Assembly: GCF_947507565.1 (NCBI RefSeq)
Contig: NC_089183.1
Location: 2,480,001 to 2,544,000 of the forward strand
Direction: 5' to 3'
Source: Oscarella lobularis
Taxonomy: Eukaryota > Porifera > Homoscleromorpha > Homosclerophorida > Oscarellidae
DNA: 64,000 bases
In this document: positions 10,717-21,508 of the stretch, piece by piece
Layout: each line of letters begins with the position of its first letter
How positions within the stretch are numbered: the stretch's first letter is position 1
Translations under genes and position numbers: made by a program
Notes under the pieces: model-generated
The model's input: the letters and a program-made list of their open reading frames with translations, nothing else
Told to the model about the DNA's origin: nothing
Database searches by the model: none

Positions 10717-11539
10717 TTACTTATTTCCTAAAATGTATTGTCTATTACAAATGCACTACACATTGTTTACAAATCCAACGTGACATCTAGAAACGTACGT
10801 GCCGGCGGATTTTGCTTTGCGTCCTTTCTTTCACAAATCTTCTCAAATAATAAACAATTTCTGCCACCTAAATACAATCTGAGCTTGGATGGAAAGTATG
10901 ACTCCGGGCAACAGAGAAGCCGTATGCAAGAACGTAAAACAAACTGCAATTTTGCAATACCTAACGAAAGACGTGCATCACCAACTCCTTAGAGTTACCA
11001 GCAGCTACTTTATATACGCTCCAGCTTTTAATTAGCAGCTGCAACGTGGTACGTGTTTATCTAAGCAAAAATCAATTTTTTGCTAATACTTCAAGTTATC
11101 CGGGCGTGCTTTACGAATCCGAGACTGAAAACGATTTGGCATAAGGACGCTTATCGCCCGATGCTTCGGTTGGGGTAAAAGAATGAACTTCACTGCGCAT
11201 ATAACTGACTGGATGCCTAGCTGTACGAAAAGCGAGAAATGTGGAACAATGTGTCTTACATCGCAATCTTCTGTAGCACGGAGTGCTCTCCATCGATCCG
11301 GCTATACATTTTTTTAGGATTTCGATTGATCGAGGCGGCTCCGCGAGTCGCCGTTTTGATGTTTTGTGCAACGTTCACCTTTTTTGACGAAAGCAGTCTA
11401 TTTCAATTCAAACGGAAAGCTCGGCTAGCTGAATACGAAACACCGGTAAAACTCAAAAAGCAAACAGAAAAAAAGACTAAAGCAGAGCGACATCAAGCAA
11501 TGCGCGAGCAAGTATCACTTCGTGCTGTCTTTTTAGGCG
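10717..11539. other. Intergenic or unresolved exons
   Basis: No firm gene. A stretch around 11160-11250 resembles the sequence near 28755-28830 (GTAAAAGAA, then CAACTGACTGGATGC and later GTGGAACAA or GCGGAACAA), suggesting a shared repeat or a duplicated exon on the minus strand. Confidence 0.3.
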
Positions 11540-11839
11540 CTACTGCTGATATGCATCAGCCATGGCAATGAACGTCACACCGGCGTCGAAAAATTGACCA
11601 GCTTTTTTCGTCGTGTAAGTGAATTTGAGCTGTTGTGAGGTGTCATCCAGAGCCACAGCGACGTCGCTAGAGAGCGAGGTCAGGGCGATAGCCGGTTTTC
11701 CAGTCATTTTTATGCTTGGATCAAGTGTAATGGTGTATTTTCCTTGGCCCGTTTTTTCTCCAGTGATAACTCCGCCGAACTGGGTTCTGGGTTTGCCATC
11801 TGTTCCAATAAACGCTCCAATTGCACTGAAATGAGACAT
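11540..11839 (-). CDS. Small beta-sandwich protein with terminal FIAIG-type motif (copy 2)
   Basis: Intronless, 99 aa from the ATG at 11839 (MSHFSAIGAFIG); the open frame extends further up but past the TATA box, so this start is preferred. Core strands: TQFGGVITGE, GQGKYTITLDPS, PAIALTS, DVAVAL, LKFTYTT and finally DAGVTFIAMADAYQQ. The G-x-Y-x-I-T strand and the ending D-G-V-x-F-I-A are the hallmark of a domain widespread at the C-termini of bacterial and phage surface proteins. No signal peptide. Paralogue of the gene at 6853-7167 on the same strand, about 4.7 kb away. Function in this organism unknown; horizontal origin is possible but unproven. Confidence 0.65.
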   Translation of the reverse strand: MSHFSAIGAFIGTDGKPRTQFGGVITGEKTGQGKYTITLDPSIKMTGKPAIALTSLSSDVAVALDDTSQQLKFTYTTKKAGQFFDAGVTFIAMADAYQQ

Positions 11840-11890
11840 AGCAAGCGGTGAAAATGATTCGAAGTGTGTCAGTTTAGGCAAAGAGCGTTC

Positions 11891-11899
11891 TTTATATAT
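11891..11899 (-). promoter_or_regulatory. TATA box
   Basis: Minus-strand TATATAAAG about 52 bases before the ATG at 11839; same position and sequence as in the paralogue near 7.2 kb. Confidence 0.6.
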
Positions 11900-11933
11900 G
11901 TACTGCGTGCGAAGGAGTGCCCATGCATGCACT

Positions 11934-12031
11934 CTTATCTTCTAACTCTTAGCTTCCACTCTTATCTTTCACTAGCTCTTAGCTTCCACTCTTAGCTTCC
12001 GAGTACTCTTAGCTTCCACTCTTAGCTTCCT
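11934..12031. repeat. Short irregular tandem repeat
   Basis: About five copies of ACTCTTAGCTTCC with interruptions (TATC, GAGT) just upstream of copy 2 of the FIAIG-type gene, in minus orientation. Confidence 0.75.
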
Positions 12032-12696
12032 CTGGTATGCATACGCATGATATTAGCATAAATAAATTTAATTTCGGCCTTTTCCATCGCTCGCCCGCAC
12101 TTACTCTACTTGCATTCGTCTCACTCGTGTACGGTAGAACGTCGCTAAAGTAGTGCTACAGAAGCAACATAAGTTACTGGTTTCTGAAAGTTTTAGTTTA
12201 CTCACGCGGGTGACATGCTAGATAGGCAATTCGACGAATGCTGGTAGAAGTTGTTGTTGTTTACAAACGCTAAGATATGACGACTATGCCGCCAATTTTC
12301 TTGCCTCGGGCCGACAAAAGGAGTCTCCAGCGTGAGACTCAAATGATTCGGACTGCATGGAGTCTTTTGAGGCATCGAATTCAAATTCAGACATTTTCAG
12401 TTCCATAACCCTGCGTAGATGTGCGGCTATTTCTGCACAGAATCGCTCCTCGGAAAAAGTACTCTTATTTTTGGTCTATACTGCCAAAAACAGAGGTCAT
12501 ACACCGTTTTTTCCATTTTCATCCGATTGTCTATAGCAGGTTTTTTGCTCAGCGGAAGAAATGTCAACCATAATCGATCTCTTTTTCCGGAAACACGTGT
12601 ACGAGGTATTTTAGCAAACCTGCTTTAGTGCCAGTCTTGTGCAAATCCTATTCTTTTCTCGAAGGAGTCAGCAACTTTGACCTAAATAAAAATCTT

Positions 12697-12915
12697 TCAC
12701 AAGTCAGAGCGGCTTGACCAGATTCCGGTTGACGTGGTGACTGAAAAGGTGAAGTACATCACTGCCCCGGCTGTCTTTCCTAAAACAGCTAAAAATTGGT
12801 CAAAACTCGTATCGGGTTTCCTATTGAGAATAAGGAGTAGTAGACGAGCTGCATCGCGGTCGTTCCTTGGGGTCGCTACGGGTGATAGCAATCCGAACGA
12901 AAGTAGAGCATCCAA
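12697..12915 (-). CDS. Possible death-fold (CARD-like) exon
   Basis: A 72-residue open frame containing LLSFGLLSP, RDAARLLLLILNRKP and FDQFLAVLGKT. The pattern 'gLL....ar.LLliL.rk....Fd.Fl..L.kT' is how CARD helices usually read. There is no ATG in frame near the start, so it would have to be an internal exon, and I found no partner exon. A TATAAAAAG lies just upstream on the minus strand near 12930. It may be chance. Confidence 0.25.
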   Translation of the reverse strand: MDALLSFGLLSPVATPRNDRDAARLLLLILNRKPDTSFDQFLAVLGKTAGAVMYFTFSVTTSTGIWSSRSDL

Positions 12916-15900
12916 TTAAAAAAGAGCTTTTTATAAGGCTTTCTGAGGAGACTGAGGCGGCTTCCTCCGAGACAGGAGTTAGTAGTCTGTTCCAATTTGC
13001 CTCTGTTCATGTGCACGAAAGCGAATTAATTAAGTAAGAGGCGTGTCACTGCTCTCGCGAGAAGTCGTCCTTGGCCACCGTCAATCTTAGTGTCGAGAAA
13101 AGCCCTAAATTTTTCGAAGTAAGGATGTGGTGTTCTCATCGCGAGTCACATCGTCCTTTGGCTCTATCTTGCGTAGGCTGTTCCGGAGAGAGCTGTACTA
13201 GCTGGTCGGTTATGATCTTTCGGAAAGAAGGCAGTTCAGAAAGTGGCCTCCTATTAGGCTGCATGGAGAGACGGATTATATGACGTCGCACCAGGCCGGA
13301 GTTAGCGATTTCCATTTGGGATCAGCCATGTGCTAGAATACGACTCTGATAAGTGCGCTGTGCGCATGCGGAACTAACTTTCTGCTGCGTGAGATACACA
13401 GTAGCGACTTCGCGGACTATCTATTTGCTCCTGCTCCGTAATCTAGGTGACGCTGGAATTCATGATTCGATAGAGGAGCACGAAACAGAGTGAAATCGAG
13501 CATAAAAGAGCCAAGTTGTTTGGCAACGGAGATGAGTATGCATCTCCCCAGGGGTGCGCTTGTGGGTGTAGCCTTGTTGACGGCGACAATGCAAATTTCG
13601 GTCGCACACATATAGATAATTGTTTTTGGCGAGCTGCCGGCGTAGTTGACCGCGTGGCAATTCGCTCCGGCAACGATATTAGTTTACCGTCTTTGTGTGA
13701 ATTTGCTCCAGAAAATGGGCGGTCCCACGGAGACAATCCCAAATTGATAGACCTCGTCTCTGCGCACATCTGCGCGGGAGTGAGGCCACACGCAAAGTGG
13801 AGGAGTGTCTCTAGCGTACACACTACGTGCTATATACGAGGCGCGAATCGACTCTGCACTCTCAGAGCCTTTGATCCACCGCTTGCTGCACTTTGCACTC
13901 AGTTGTATTATCTAGACTTGAGGCTGTCGTTTTGCTTTTTAAGGATCTCTAGCTTAATAATTCACTTTATACCCAATCGCAAAAGCCTTATTCTCGAGCG
14001 AGTGCGAAGACGACGCTCACCGGAGCTACACGACACGTTCCCGCGTCACCGTATTAAAAACACTTCGCACATCGTTTCGTCGTCGTATAGCTAGTAGGTT
14101 TGGACAGTCGAAAAGAGTTGTATTGCTTTCCACCTCGAAACAATAAGATCGTTTCTTCCATTTTCGTCGGCTAGTGGTACTATACATTGATCATCAGGTA
14201 CGCTCACGCTCACGCGATTCTGATCTCATTGGGGATTGCATGCAAAGTCCCCAGCTCTTCTCGTCTATATATAGCTACGTTAGCATCGCTCTAAACTACC
14301 TGCGACGAGCACAACCAGTGGTTTGTCGTGTGATCCGAGCGTTTTAGCCGTCTCGAAGTCGCTCTCGTTCATCCAGACGTCCGTCGAAGTGTGAGCTCGA
14401 GATCGTTCAAACACACTTGACTGACTCTTCGTCGAGAATTCGGCTCATATCGCTGCAAAACGCGACAAGCTCTTGGCGCTACGTACGACAAGATCTGGAA
14501 GAAAAGAGATCGAACGTCGTACTTAGAAAGAACTCGATCGAACGCCGCCCTTTTTTCCCCTACGGATTCGTTTCGTTTCGCTCTTCCTCAACAACTTGAC
14601 TGATCGGCGGAAGATCGGCGGAAGATCGCGACAGATTACATTGTTTACACCGCTGAGGAGTCAGGACTTCACGTCCCGTAGCTAAAAAGCCCGGATTTTG
14701 TCGCCACGCTTTTGGATCGACGTTCTATCCGCCCCTGGAATTAGCCGACGCGCCTTCTGCAACGCCGTCCGAACTCCAAATCGGAGTGCTTCAGTAAGTT
14801 TTCGGTAGAAATGTAGTTTGCATGGGGGCCCCCACTCCCGTTTTCCTCGCAACGGACTCAAGCAAAGACGAAAGCGATTATCAGCAACATTGTGAATGTC
14901 CAGAGTAGCTCGTATGCTCCGCCCTCCATGCACCTGCGTTCCTGAAATAAAGACGAGTTCAATCTAGAAACTTTCGATAAGGATACCTTCCACCTATTGT
15001 TCCACGAACGCGTGACGATGTCACGAGTATTAGCTACATGTAGTTCTACATATCTATCTCAATCCATGACGTCTCTCTCACCTCGAACGTCGATCCAAGC
15101 CACGTCGATAAAGCAATCTCTATGTCTGTGTGTCTCTAGCTCTATGAACCAAGTCTTATTTTTCTGCTGTAGTGCCACGCTTTTCATAATGAAACACAAC
15201 GAAGAATGTACTTAAAAAACACAGACGGTTTGAATTCTCGCGCAGAAACAATTTCAAAGACGGATTCTTTAATTAAAGAAGTCAGAGTCCTCAGTATATC
15301 ACTTCTCAGTTTATCCGCAGAGACGCGAGTGGCAAGTAGTGGGCCGGGAGCAGCGCATTGTACGTGTGTAGAAGTGGTAATCGAATAGGAGCAAGAACCG
15401 GTTCTTTTCGGCATAACATACATATACGTATGTATAAGCTCTAAATGAAGTTGGCCACAAAAACGGTTCTCTGGCTCACACTATAAGTTCAAGGTAGCCG
15501 ATTTCGTGAATTTATTCTAATCTTTAATTTTTGAAAATTAATTAAGGTTAGTCCCGATTAAATAACGTAAATGATTTCTGACGTTACGCTTTTGTTGGGA
15601 ACCACTGACTGATGGAGCAGGTTAGCCCGCGGAAGATAAAGCTAAAGCTGCTTCTCGTCCTCATTTCTTTTGCGTAGGAGTTGGGGGGTCCTGCATTGCG
15701 CTTGAATGGCTGCGTGTAAATCCCCGGTTTGTTTATTTTTTGGCCATGATCCAGGTCGTCAAGTGTGGCTGAGCGAAACGTTATCGTTGCTCAAAAGGAC
15801 AGTCGTCGATTTCTAGCCCATCGCATCCGCCACTTCCTACTTTTTTCATTTCGTAGCTTTTTGGAGCATCGATCACCATGCGTGCACTAGGAGTCTTGAC

Positions 15901-17484
15901 GGTGCAGTTATGAAGCTGCTGATCATGCAGCTCTCACAAGCGTCCCATTCCTTTAGGAGGTGAGGTGGCTCATGCAGACTGCGCGTATGAATGGGAATGC
16001 ATTGCGTTTTTTATTACTCCAAGAAAAGCATACTCCCGTACGTTGCTCCACCCGATTTACAGCCATACCAACGATGGCTGCATGCAGCATAGGAAGCAGC
16101 TAAAGTATACTAGAACTGCCAAAGTGCTTTGGCTCTGCTCTGCGCGTCGTCACGGATCAAGTTCTTTGAGAGTTTGACGATCGACCGGTTGTTGAATCCG
16201 CGCACGATTTCTGCGCGATCAATATGCATATATGCCCGAAGGCACTTGCGTTGACCGCGCGAATCCAGCTAAGTGGGACGCTATCTAATCTAGTGGCGTA
16301 CGTGGGAAGCATAAATTTAAGCAAGACAAATCAAACATGCATGAAACCTATAACCCGCGCCGAGGGAGGTCGCTTATCGAAGATTCATAGGTGAGCCTCA
16401 GTGCGTTGAGAAAGTAAACGACAATAGAGCGTTCGAGGGCCGCATAGACGCACCAATTCGTCAAAAATTTTTTTTCCGAAAGGTTTTTCCGCGACGTGCA
16501 TGGCGGGCATATATAGCGCATAGTCTTGTTGCATGGGATCTCCCGTCCCTCCGTCACGCGCGCGCGAGAGCTCTGATAATTAATCGTCCTTCTCTTATGC
16601 GGTTTCAAAACAAAGCGGAACGTGCGTGCGTGACCTCGTCACAGAGTCGACTGCAAAGGCTCCTGCATCTGCATCTGGCACCATGCTATCTATGCTGGCA
16701 CCATGCTACGCGGGAGGCGGAGGGGCTGAGCTGAATGATGTTGTTGAAACAATTTGCATGTAACGTCGTTTAGCGTACTAGACCTTGATGAATTTGAGCA
16801 AAGACTTATCAGAGAACAAGCTAGTCTTGCGAAATGGTTATTGGATAAACGATACGCTCCATGCAGAGCGGCAGCGTTGACCAAGAGTATTCGCGGATCG
16901 ACGTATAGGCGACGTGTCGTAAGCTTTGTTTGATTTGCTCCTCTAACGCGGTATTCCTTTGTCACTCTCAACTGACTCGGTTATTCAAACCTTCACATTG
17001 GCGACCAATTAAGTGCATGCATGGCTCGTCAAGCTTGGGTTGCCATGAATTGCCCCGGGAGGTTCTATCCTCTTTGTATAAGCATAGCATGTTTTAATTT
17101 GCATTTATCTCTGCAGGATTTGAGACGACGTTGTTCGCAGTGCCTAGCTAGCTTTCGTTTCGACTGATTTGTGTAGAGAAAATCCTCGCTTTTGTCATTG
17201 CCAGGCATATTGGCGAAGCATCGCCCGTTGCATTTTTTATTACATCCATAAAACACACAGAAACTAGCATGCAACACTCATGAAGTCTGCAGAGACACGG
17301 CAGGGATTATCCAGAAGCGCGGAATGGTTACGCTTTCAGCGTCTTGCAGCGGCTTATATACGAGTTCCCAGCAACACATTCAAAATAACCATAGCAGCAA
17401 AGGGCGCAACTAACAAAATCACGATGTCTAGCCCCAGGACAAATACACTGTGTATGCCCATGAAGACATTCAGTGTTCTTTGAC
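12916..17484. other. Long gene-poor stretch
   Basis: About 4.6 kb with overlapping short frames on both strands but no exon chain I could defend. Points noticed: a stretch at 13560-13612 (GGCGACAATGCAAATTTC) that recurs near 54058-54100; a TATA-like TATATATAG near 14266; a minus frame at 15206-15423 reading LLATRVSADKLRSDILRTL, amphipathic but unassigned; palindromic ATTAATTAAGGTTAG-type AT-rich sequence near 15530; and TA/CG-rich patches at 16500-16570. Unresolved spliced genes cannot be excluded. Confidence 0.3.
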
Positions 17485-17700
17485 TCAATTAACACACTTG
17501 TTGGCGTCGCAGCGCAAGCCGTCGCAGCACAACTTTGCTTGATCGGAAACGGTTAGCTGCTCGAGATTGTCTGTACTATTCAACTGAAGACACGGCGATC
17601 CTTCGTCGCGGCACCGGTGCTCTATGATTTCGTAACGCACAACGGACGCCTCGTGCACCCAGAATGTCGCAAGAAGGAAAGCCAAGGCGTAGAGCATCAT
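17485..17700 (-). CDS. Small secreted knottin-like cysteine-rich peptide
   Basis: A single-exon 71-aa frame starting at ATG 17700 (the next codon is also ATG). Residues 1-19 are a signal peptide (MLYALAFLLATFWVHEA core). The mature part has six cysteines in the order C-x6-C-x(n)-CC-x4-C-x4-C, the spacing of inhibitor cystine knot (knottin) peptides. Knottins act as protease inhibitors, antimicrobials or ion-channel ligands, and sponges are known to make some; the role here cannot be told. It lies 1.3 kb from the larger cysteine-rich cluster on the same strand. No TATA box was seen in its 60-base leader. Confidence 0.6.
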   Translation of the reverse strand: MMLYALAFLLATFWVHEASVVRYEIIEHRCRDEGSPCLQLNSTDNLEQLTVSDQAKLCCDGLRCDANKCVN

Positions 17701-18969
17701 CACAGCTTTTGAGAGTCGGAGGTGAACAATGCAGTCTTCGGCCTAGTGAGATGCTTTTGTAGGGGGTCTGCTTGTTTTGATACGACCTTCCTTTTGTATT
17801 GCACGAGCTTCGTGCAAAATTCTGCAAAATTGGGCGGGCTCTTGCGTCTGTCTCATGGCACCCTGGGAGATATTATCCAGGATATAGATACCCAATCGCA
17901 ATTGCTGCGGCTATTTGCCCGAGAGTCGGCCGAATAGTGAGACGGCTATTCGCCCGAGAGCTAGCGAACTATATAGGCATGTACCTAACCCTACACCGAT
18001 CGCGTCACGTGCCCCGCGGAGCACGCATCCGGTCCTCGCTATCTCCCTATATTATCTCTGCTCGCAGCACCCCCGCCTGTTGAGCTATCGCGACGTGCGT
18101 AGGTGCGATATCGCACGACTTTTATACAGTAGTGCATTTATGCGTATATAGTGCGCTAGACTTCTCACTATACAGCCACACCGAATCGCACAAACTTCAG
18201 GCTTATTCTCGAGCAAAGACGGAATATAGCCATTGCGCGTCTCTACAGCTATATATAGACATTGTACGTCACTGACGAACGACGCCCGGATAGTCCCCAG
18301 CAAAAAAGCCGAAGCGTTGGCGAATAGCGGTATTTGTTCACCCGACCGCGTCAGTAATCTGCTCTACTGATAAGATCGAGACCGCTAGGAGCTACGAACT
18401 TCGTTCGTCGACCGCATCTTGATGAAAACGGTCCTTGCGAAGTCGTATCAAGTACGAAAGCGATCAGAAAGCGATCAAAAAGAACGTTTGAAACGATTCC
18501 CTAAAGCGTCGCATCCGCCAAAAGGAACTAAGCGCCTGTGTCCTTCGTGCAACGATAACATCGAAGAAGAAGGGCTTCCCTATTTCGCTGCGACTTCAAA
18601 TTTCGTGAGTTTGCATGCATGGGCATTAGGCCTCTGCCTAACGAGAACGTACTCTATCTGCATGATGCTATATTGAGAGACTATGGAATGCATGCATGAG
18701 CTACTCGCTTCGCTTATGTTGACATGCAATAGACTGCATTGACGTTCGACTATTTAAGTCTCGAGACTTCCTGGCTCAATATAACGGTAACTATGGAGGC
18801 GGAGAGGTCGTGACGCGACAGCAAAATTTATTTTGATCGACTTTTATAGCAAGGGCAATTTCAAATACACCATACGCGCACAGAACACAGAATTAAAAAG
18901 ACTACTTCAAAAAAACATGCACCAAAGAAATTCTATATGCGCACAGTCGTGCATGATCTCGCGCCGCGG
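17701..18969. other. Intergenic
   Basis: No gene supported. CGCCCGAGAGC-like phrases recur near 17918-17960 (GCCCGAGAGTCGGCCGAATAG and GCCCGAGAGCTAGCGAAC). A plus-strand frame from 18422 contains LCPSCNDNI but has no second exon or known domain. Confidence 0.35.
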
Positions 18970-19425
18970 TCAATTCTCCTTTCTGTTAAGTGCGCCGCAT
19001 TGGCAAAAGGGAACGGGTGGAAAACGGGTTTCACAACCACCGTAGCTTCTACCGCAGCAATCTTCGCATTGCGGCATTGCAGGGGCATTGCGATGACAAA
19101 TTTCGTACGTAGCGTTGCAGCAATAAACTCCCACTTTCGCGCAGCACGTGCAAAATTCCCGAAACGGATTCGTATCGCAGGAATCGGTGGTAAATCCACT
19201 GCAGCACGTCGAACACGCAGGATAAAAGGGCGCAAAACGATTGGGACACACGCGCCTGGGCGGCGGTAACATATCTGGCGGCGGTCCGAAATTTTCATTA
19301 CAGCACGTAACTCCTCCAGGAGTGCACACGCCAGTGTCCCCACTCAGATGATCTTTCATGACGTTGGCGGGGTGGCGGCCGTAGCAGAGGGCAGCCAGTG
19401 AGACGGCGAGGACGAGCTTAAGCAT
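18970..19425 (-). CDS. Secreted cysteine-rich protein, family member 1 (intact)
   Basis: One exon, 151 aa. It starts with a signal peptide (MLKLVLAVSLAALCYG). The mature protein has about 24 cysteines, many as CC or CxC pairs: GGVTCC, CSTCCSG, CTCCAKVGVYCC, CEDCCG, CQCG. The same order is seen in three other cluster members on this strand, so this is a local gene family. This copy reads through without a break and gives the family pattern. TATATAAAG lies ~46 bases before the ATG. The protein is presumably exported and disulfide-rich (defence, venom-like or structural). I know of no named family with this pattern. Confidence 0.7.
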   Translation of the reverse strand: MLKLVLAVSLAALCYGRHPANVMKDHLSGDTGVCTPGGVTCCNENFGPPPDMLPPPRRVCPNRFAPFYPACSTCCSGFTTDSCDTNPFREFCTCCAKVGVYCCNATYEICHRNAPAMPQCEDCCGRSYGGCETRFPPVPFCQCGALNRKEN

Positions 19426-19470
19426 TGTTCGATCAGTCGAGTTTGTATTGTTGATCTGTAAAGGCGATCA

Positions 19471-19479
19471 CTTTATATA
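19471..19479 (-). promoter_or_regulatory. TATA box of cysteine-rich member 1
   Basis: Minus-strand TATATAAAG, 46-54 bases upstream of ATG 19425. Confidence 0.65.
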
Positions 19480-19521
19480 CTGCAGCCGGTTACTACCCCC
19501 GCCTGGGAGGAAAACTCCGCA

Positions 19522-19574
19522 CCATCTGACGCTTGGGGGAGGATACTCGCGGTTGATTTTCTCGTTTCACCACA
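19522..19574 (-). promoter_or_regulatory. Shared upstream module of the cysteine-rich family (member 1)
   Basis: Two blocks, CCATCTGAC at 19522-19530 and CGTTTCACCACA at 19563-19574 (plus-strand spelling), ~45-100 bases upstream of the TATA box. The same pair occurs upstream of the pseudogene fragment (19932, 19964) and of member 4 (21934, 21972). Confidence 0.5.
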
Positions 19575-19689
19575 CACGCGTACGAACGAGACCACAGTCA
19601 GTTGTAAGTGCAAAATTTGCTAATCCATGCATAGAGCTTAGTTAATTTTGTGGTTGCTCCACTGCTGCAGCTGGAACACGCAGAAAAAG

Positions 19690-19850
19690 TGCATCACTAA
19701 TGGGACACACCCGGGGCAGCAGTATCGAGCGCGGCGATTGGAAATCTTCATTACAGCACGTAACCCCTCCAGCAGTGTCCTCACTCTGATGATCATCTTT
19801 TATTGTGTTAGCTTGGCGGTCACCGTAGCAGAATGCAACCAGATGTGTTC
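19690..19850 (-). pseudogene. Fragment of a cysteine-rich family gene
   Basis: It resembles the 5' third of member 1. CYGDRQANTIKDDHQ answers CYGRHPANVMKDH, then GGVTCCNEDF answers GGVTCCNENF, then RVCP; after that the similarity stops. No ATG or signal peptide remains. Its upstream flank still carries the shared promoter module. Confidence 0.65.
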
Positions 19851-19931
19851 AATCGATCGATCAAGTTGATTTAATAGTTGCTCGATAGAAAAGGAGATCG
19901 CTAATATTTGGTTTGAGGGGAAAACCCTGCC

Positions 19932-19975
19932 CCATCTGACGGGGAGGAGACTAGGATGATTTCTCGTTTCACCGC
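19932..19975 (-). promoter_or_regulatory. Shared upstream module (pseudogene fragment)
   Basis: CCATCTGAC at 19932-19940 and CGTTTCACCGCA at 19964-19975, upstream of the fragment at 19690-19850. No TATA box remains between module and fragment (CTAATATTTGG stands where CTTTATATAC is in member 1). Confidence 0.4.
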
Positions 19976-20307
19976 AAACGCGTGAGAATTCCGCGGGGGT
20001 GGAAAAAGATCGCGGCATGTGGTCTCCGACTCTCGAAAAACATCGTCAGCTGTACAGTAGGTCTATATACGGGATAAACGATGTCCGGCAGGTCAAGATC
20101 TCTCGTTCTACGACGGCGACGGCGACGGCCTCGCCACTTCTCGATTAGGATTAGATCGAAGCAAGGATCAGAAGTCAAGTAAGGATATCTGGGAGATCGA
20201 ACGCGGGGCCCCCCAAATTTTCAACACATCAATACACGAAACACCGTCCACGTACACCCAAACAACATGCACGCAGTGAATAGTCACATCGTCATTAACC
20301 GGCTTTT

Positions 20308-20669
20308 TCACTTCTGAACTCCACATTGGCATATTTGAGAATGATTCCGGGTGCACGTTTCCTTTGCATGCGAAACGCAGCAGTCTTGACAGTTCGGCAA
20401 TTGCGAAAAGGCCTCGCACTCCTTATAAGAACCGCGACAACACTGTGCATTCGTTTCGGCGCGGCATGATGTGCAGAAGGGCGGCTGCGAGCGGCTGCAT
20501 GCACGGGCCCTTGATGTTGCCGCTGCAGCAACTAGCGCACAGGGCGTAATCTTTGCAGTTCTGCGGGGCGCTTTTGCAGCAGACGATTCCCCCCGCGCGT
20601 GCATTTGAAATCGTCGATGCTGTAGTAAAGGGAGGCGAGTAGCGAAACAAAGAGCGTCAGTCGGGCGAG
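20308..20669 (-). pseudogene. Cysteine-rich family member 2, two frame breaks
   Basis: The ATG near 20669 opens a signal peptide (MLARLTLFVSLLASLYYS). The family cysteine pattern then continues in a second frame after a G6 run near 20597, and in a third frame after ~20490, ending CCRGSYKECEAF, NCQDCC, ICQCGVQK and a stop. Both breaks are one extra base. The second falls in the same loop as the break in member 3. All cysteines on either side are kept, so decay is recent, or one or both breaks are assembly errors, or decoding is unusual. I give the parts only and do not join them. Confidence 0.55.
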
Positions 20670-20826
20670 CATTGTTGACGAAGAGGCGAGAATAAGCGGC
20701 CCGTATGGGCTGTAGTGAGTAGACAGGACGTATCACATATAGAGGTGCCTACTAGTAGTTCCTCTTCAAAATGCACAAACGACACGAAACAGAAACGCAG
20801 ATGCACCGAAAGTTTTTCTGTTCTGT

Positions 20827-21190
20827 CTAAGTTTCCGCGCCACAGCGGCATATGGAGGGGCGACGTTTCGTGCATATTGCGATTGGCGATGGCACGCAGC
20901 AATCGCGACAGTTGGGAAACTGGGACAGCTCCTCGCACTCCTTGTACGACCCGCGACAGCAGTACGTGTCGCTTTCCGCGCAGCACGTGCAAATCGTAAC
21001 TCGGCGGTTTCGTGTAGCTGCAGATTCCGGTGATATTTTGGCTACAGCAACCGACGCACGACGGATAATTCTCGCAGTTCGTGGAACTGCTTCTGCAGCT
21101 CGTCGTTCCTCCAGGCATACAGGTCGTCAGGTCAACGTTGACGCTATAGTAGAGAGCCAATAGAGAGAGGACGACTATAAGCCAGTACAT
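20827..21190 (-). pseudogene. Cysteine-rich family member 3, one frame break
   Basis: The ATG at 21190 starts MYWLIVVLSLLALYYS (signal peptide) and a cysteine-rich part up to GICSYTKPPSY. From about 20994 the family pattern continues one base out of frame (ICTCCAES, CCRGSYKECEEL, NCRDCC, ICRCG) to a TAG at 20827-20829. A single extra base separates the halves; the upstream frame alone would run into unrelated sequence. Either a pseudogene, a sequencing error, or a gene read by +1 frameshifting; see the finding on members 2 and 3. Confidence 0.55.
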
Positions 21191-21508
21191 GTTTAAGATT
21201 GAGACGAGCAATTAATTAAAAGCAGCGTCCCGAAGGTGTAAAGTAGTAGTCGCACCTCGCTCTTGGCGTGATGATTGAATGAGAGAGCATTTAGCCTGCA
21301 TTTATTAACCGCTGAAGTGATAGAAAACTCTCCCTACCTCTTTCGTTCTGGATTCCTTTATAGAGAAGGTCGCTCGTTCTGTAGGCGCGCTCGGAGACGA
21401 GGCAAATTCTTATGATGCAAATGGAACAATTTCGACAGACACTTTAACAGCATCACGACAATTTCAGCGACGCATGCAGCAAAAACTCGGCAACTATAAG
21501 TTCAACAC

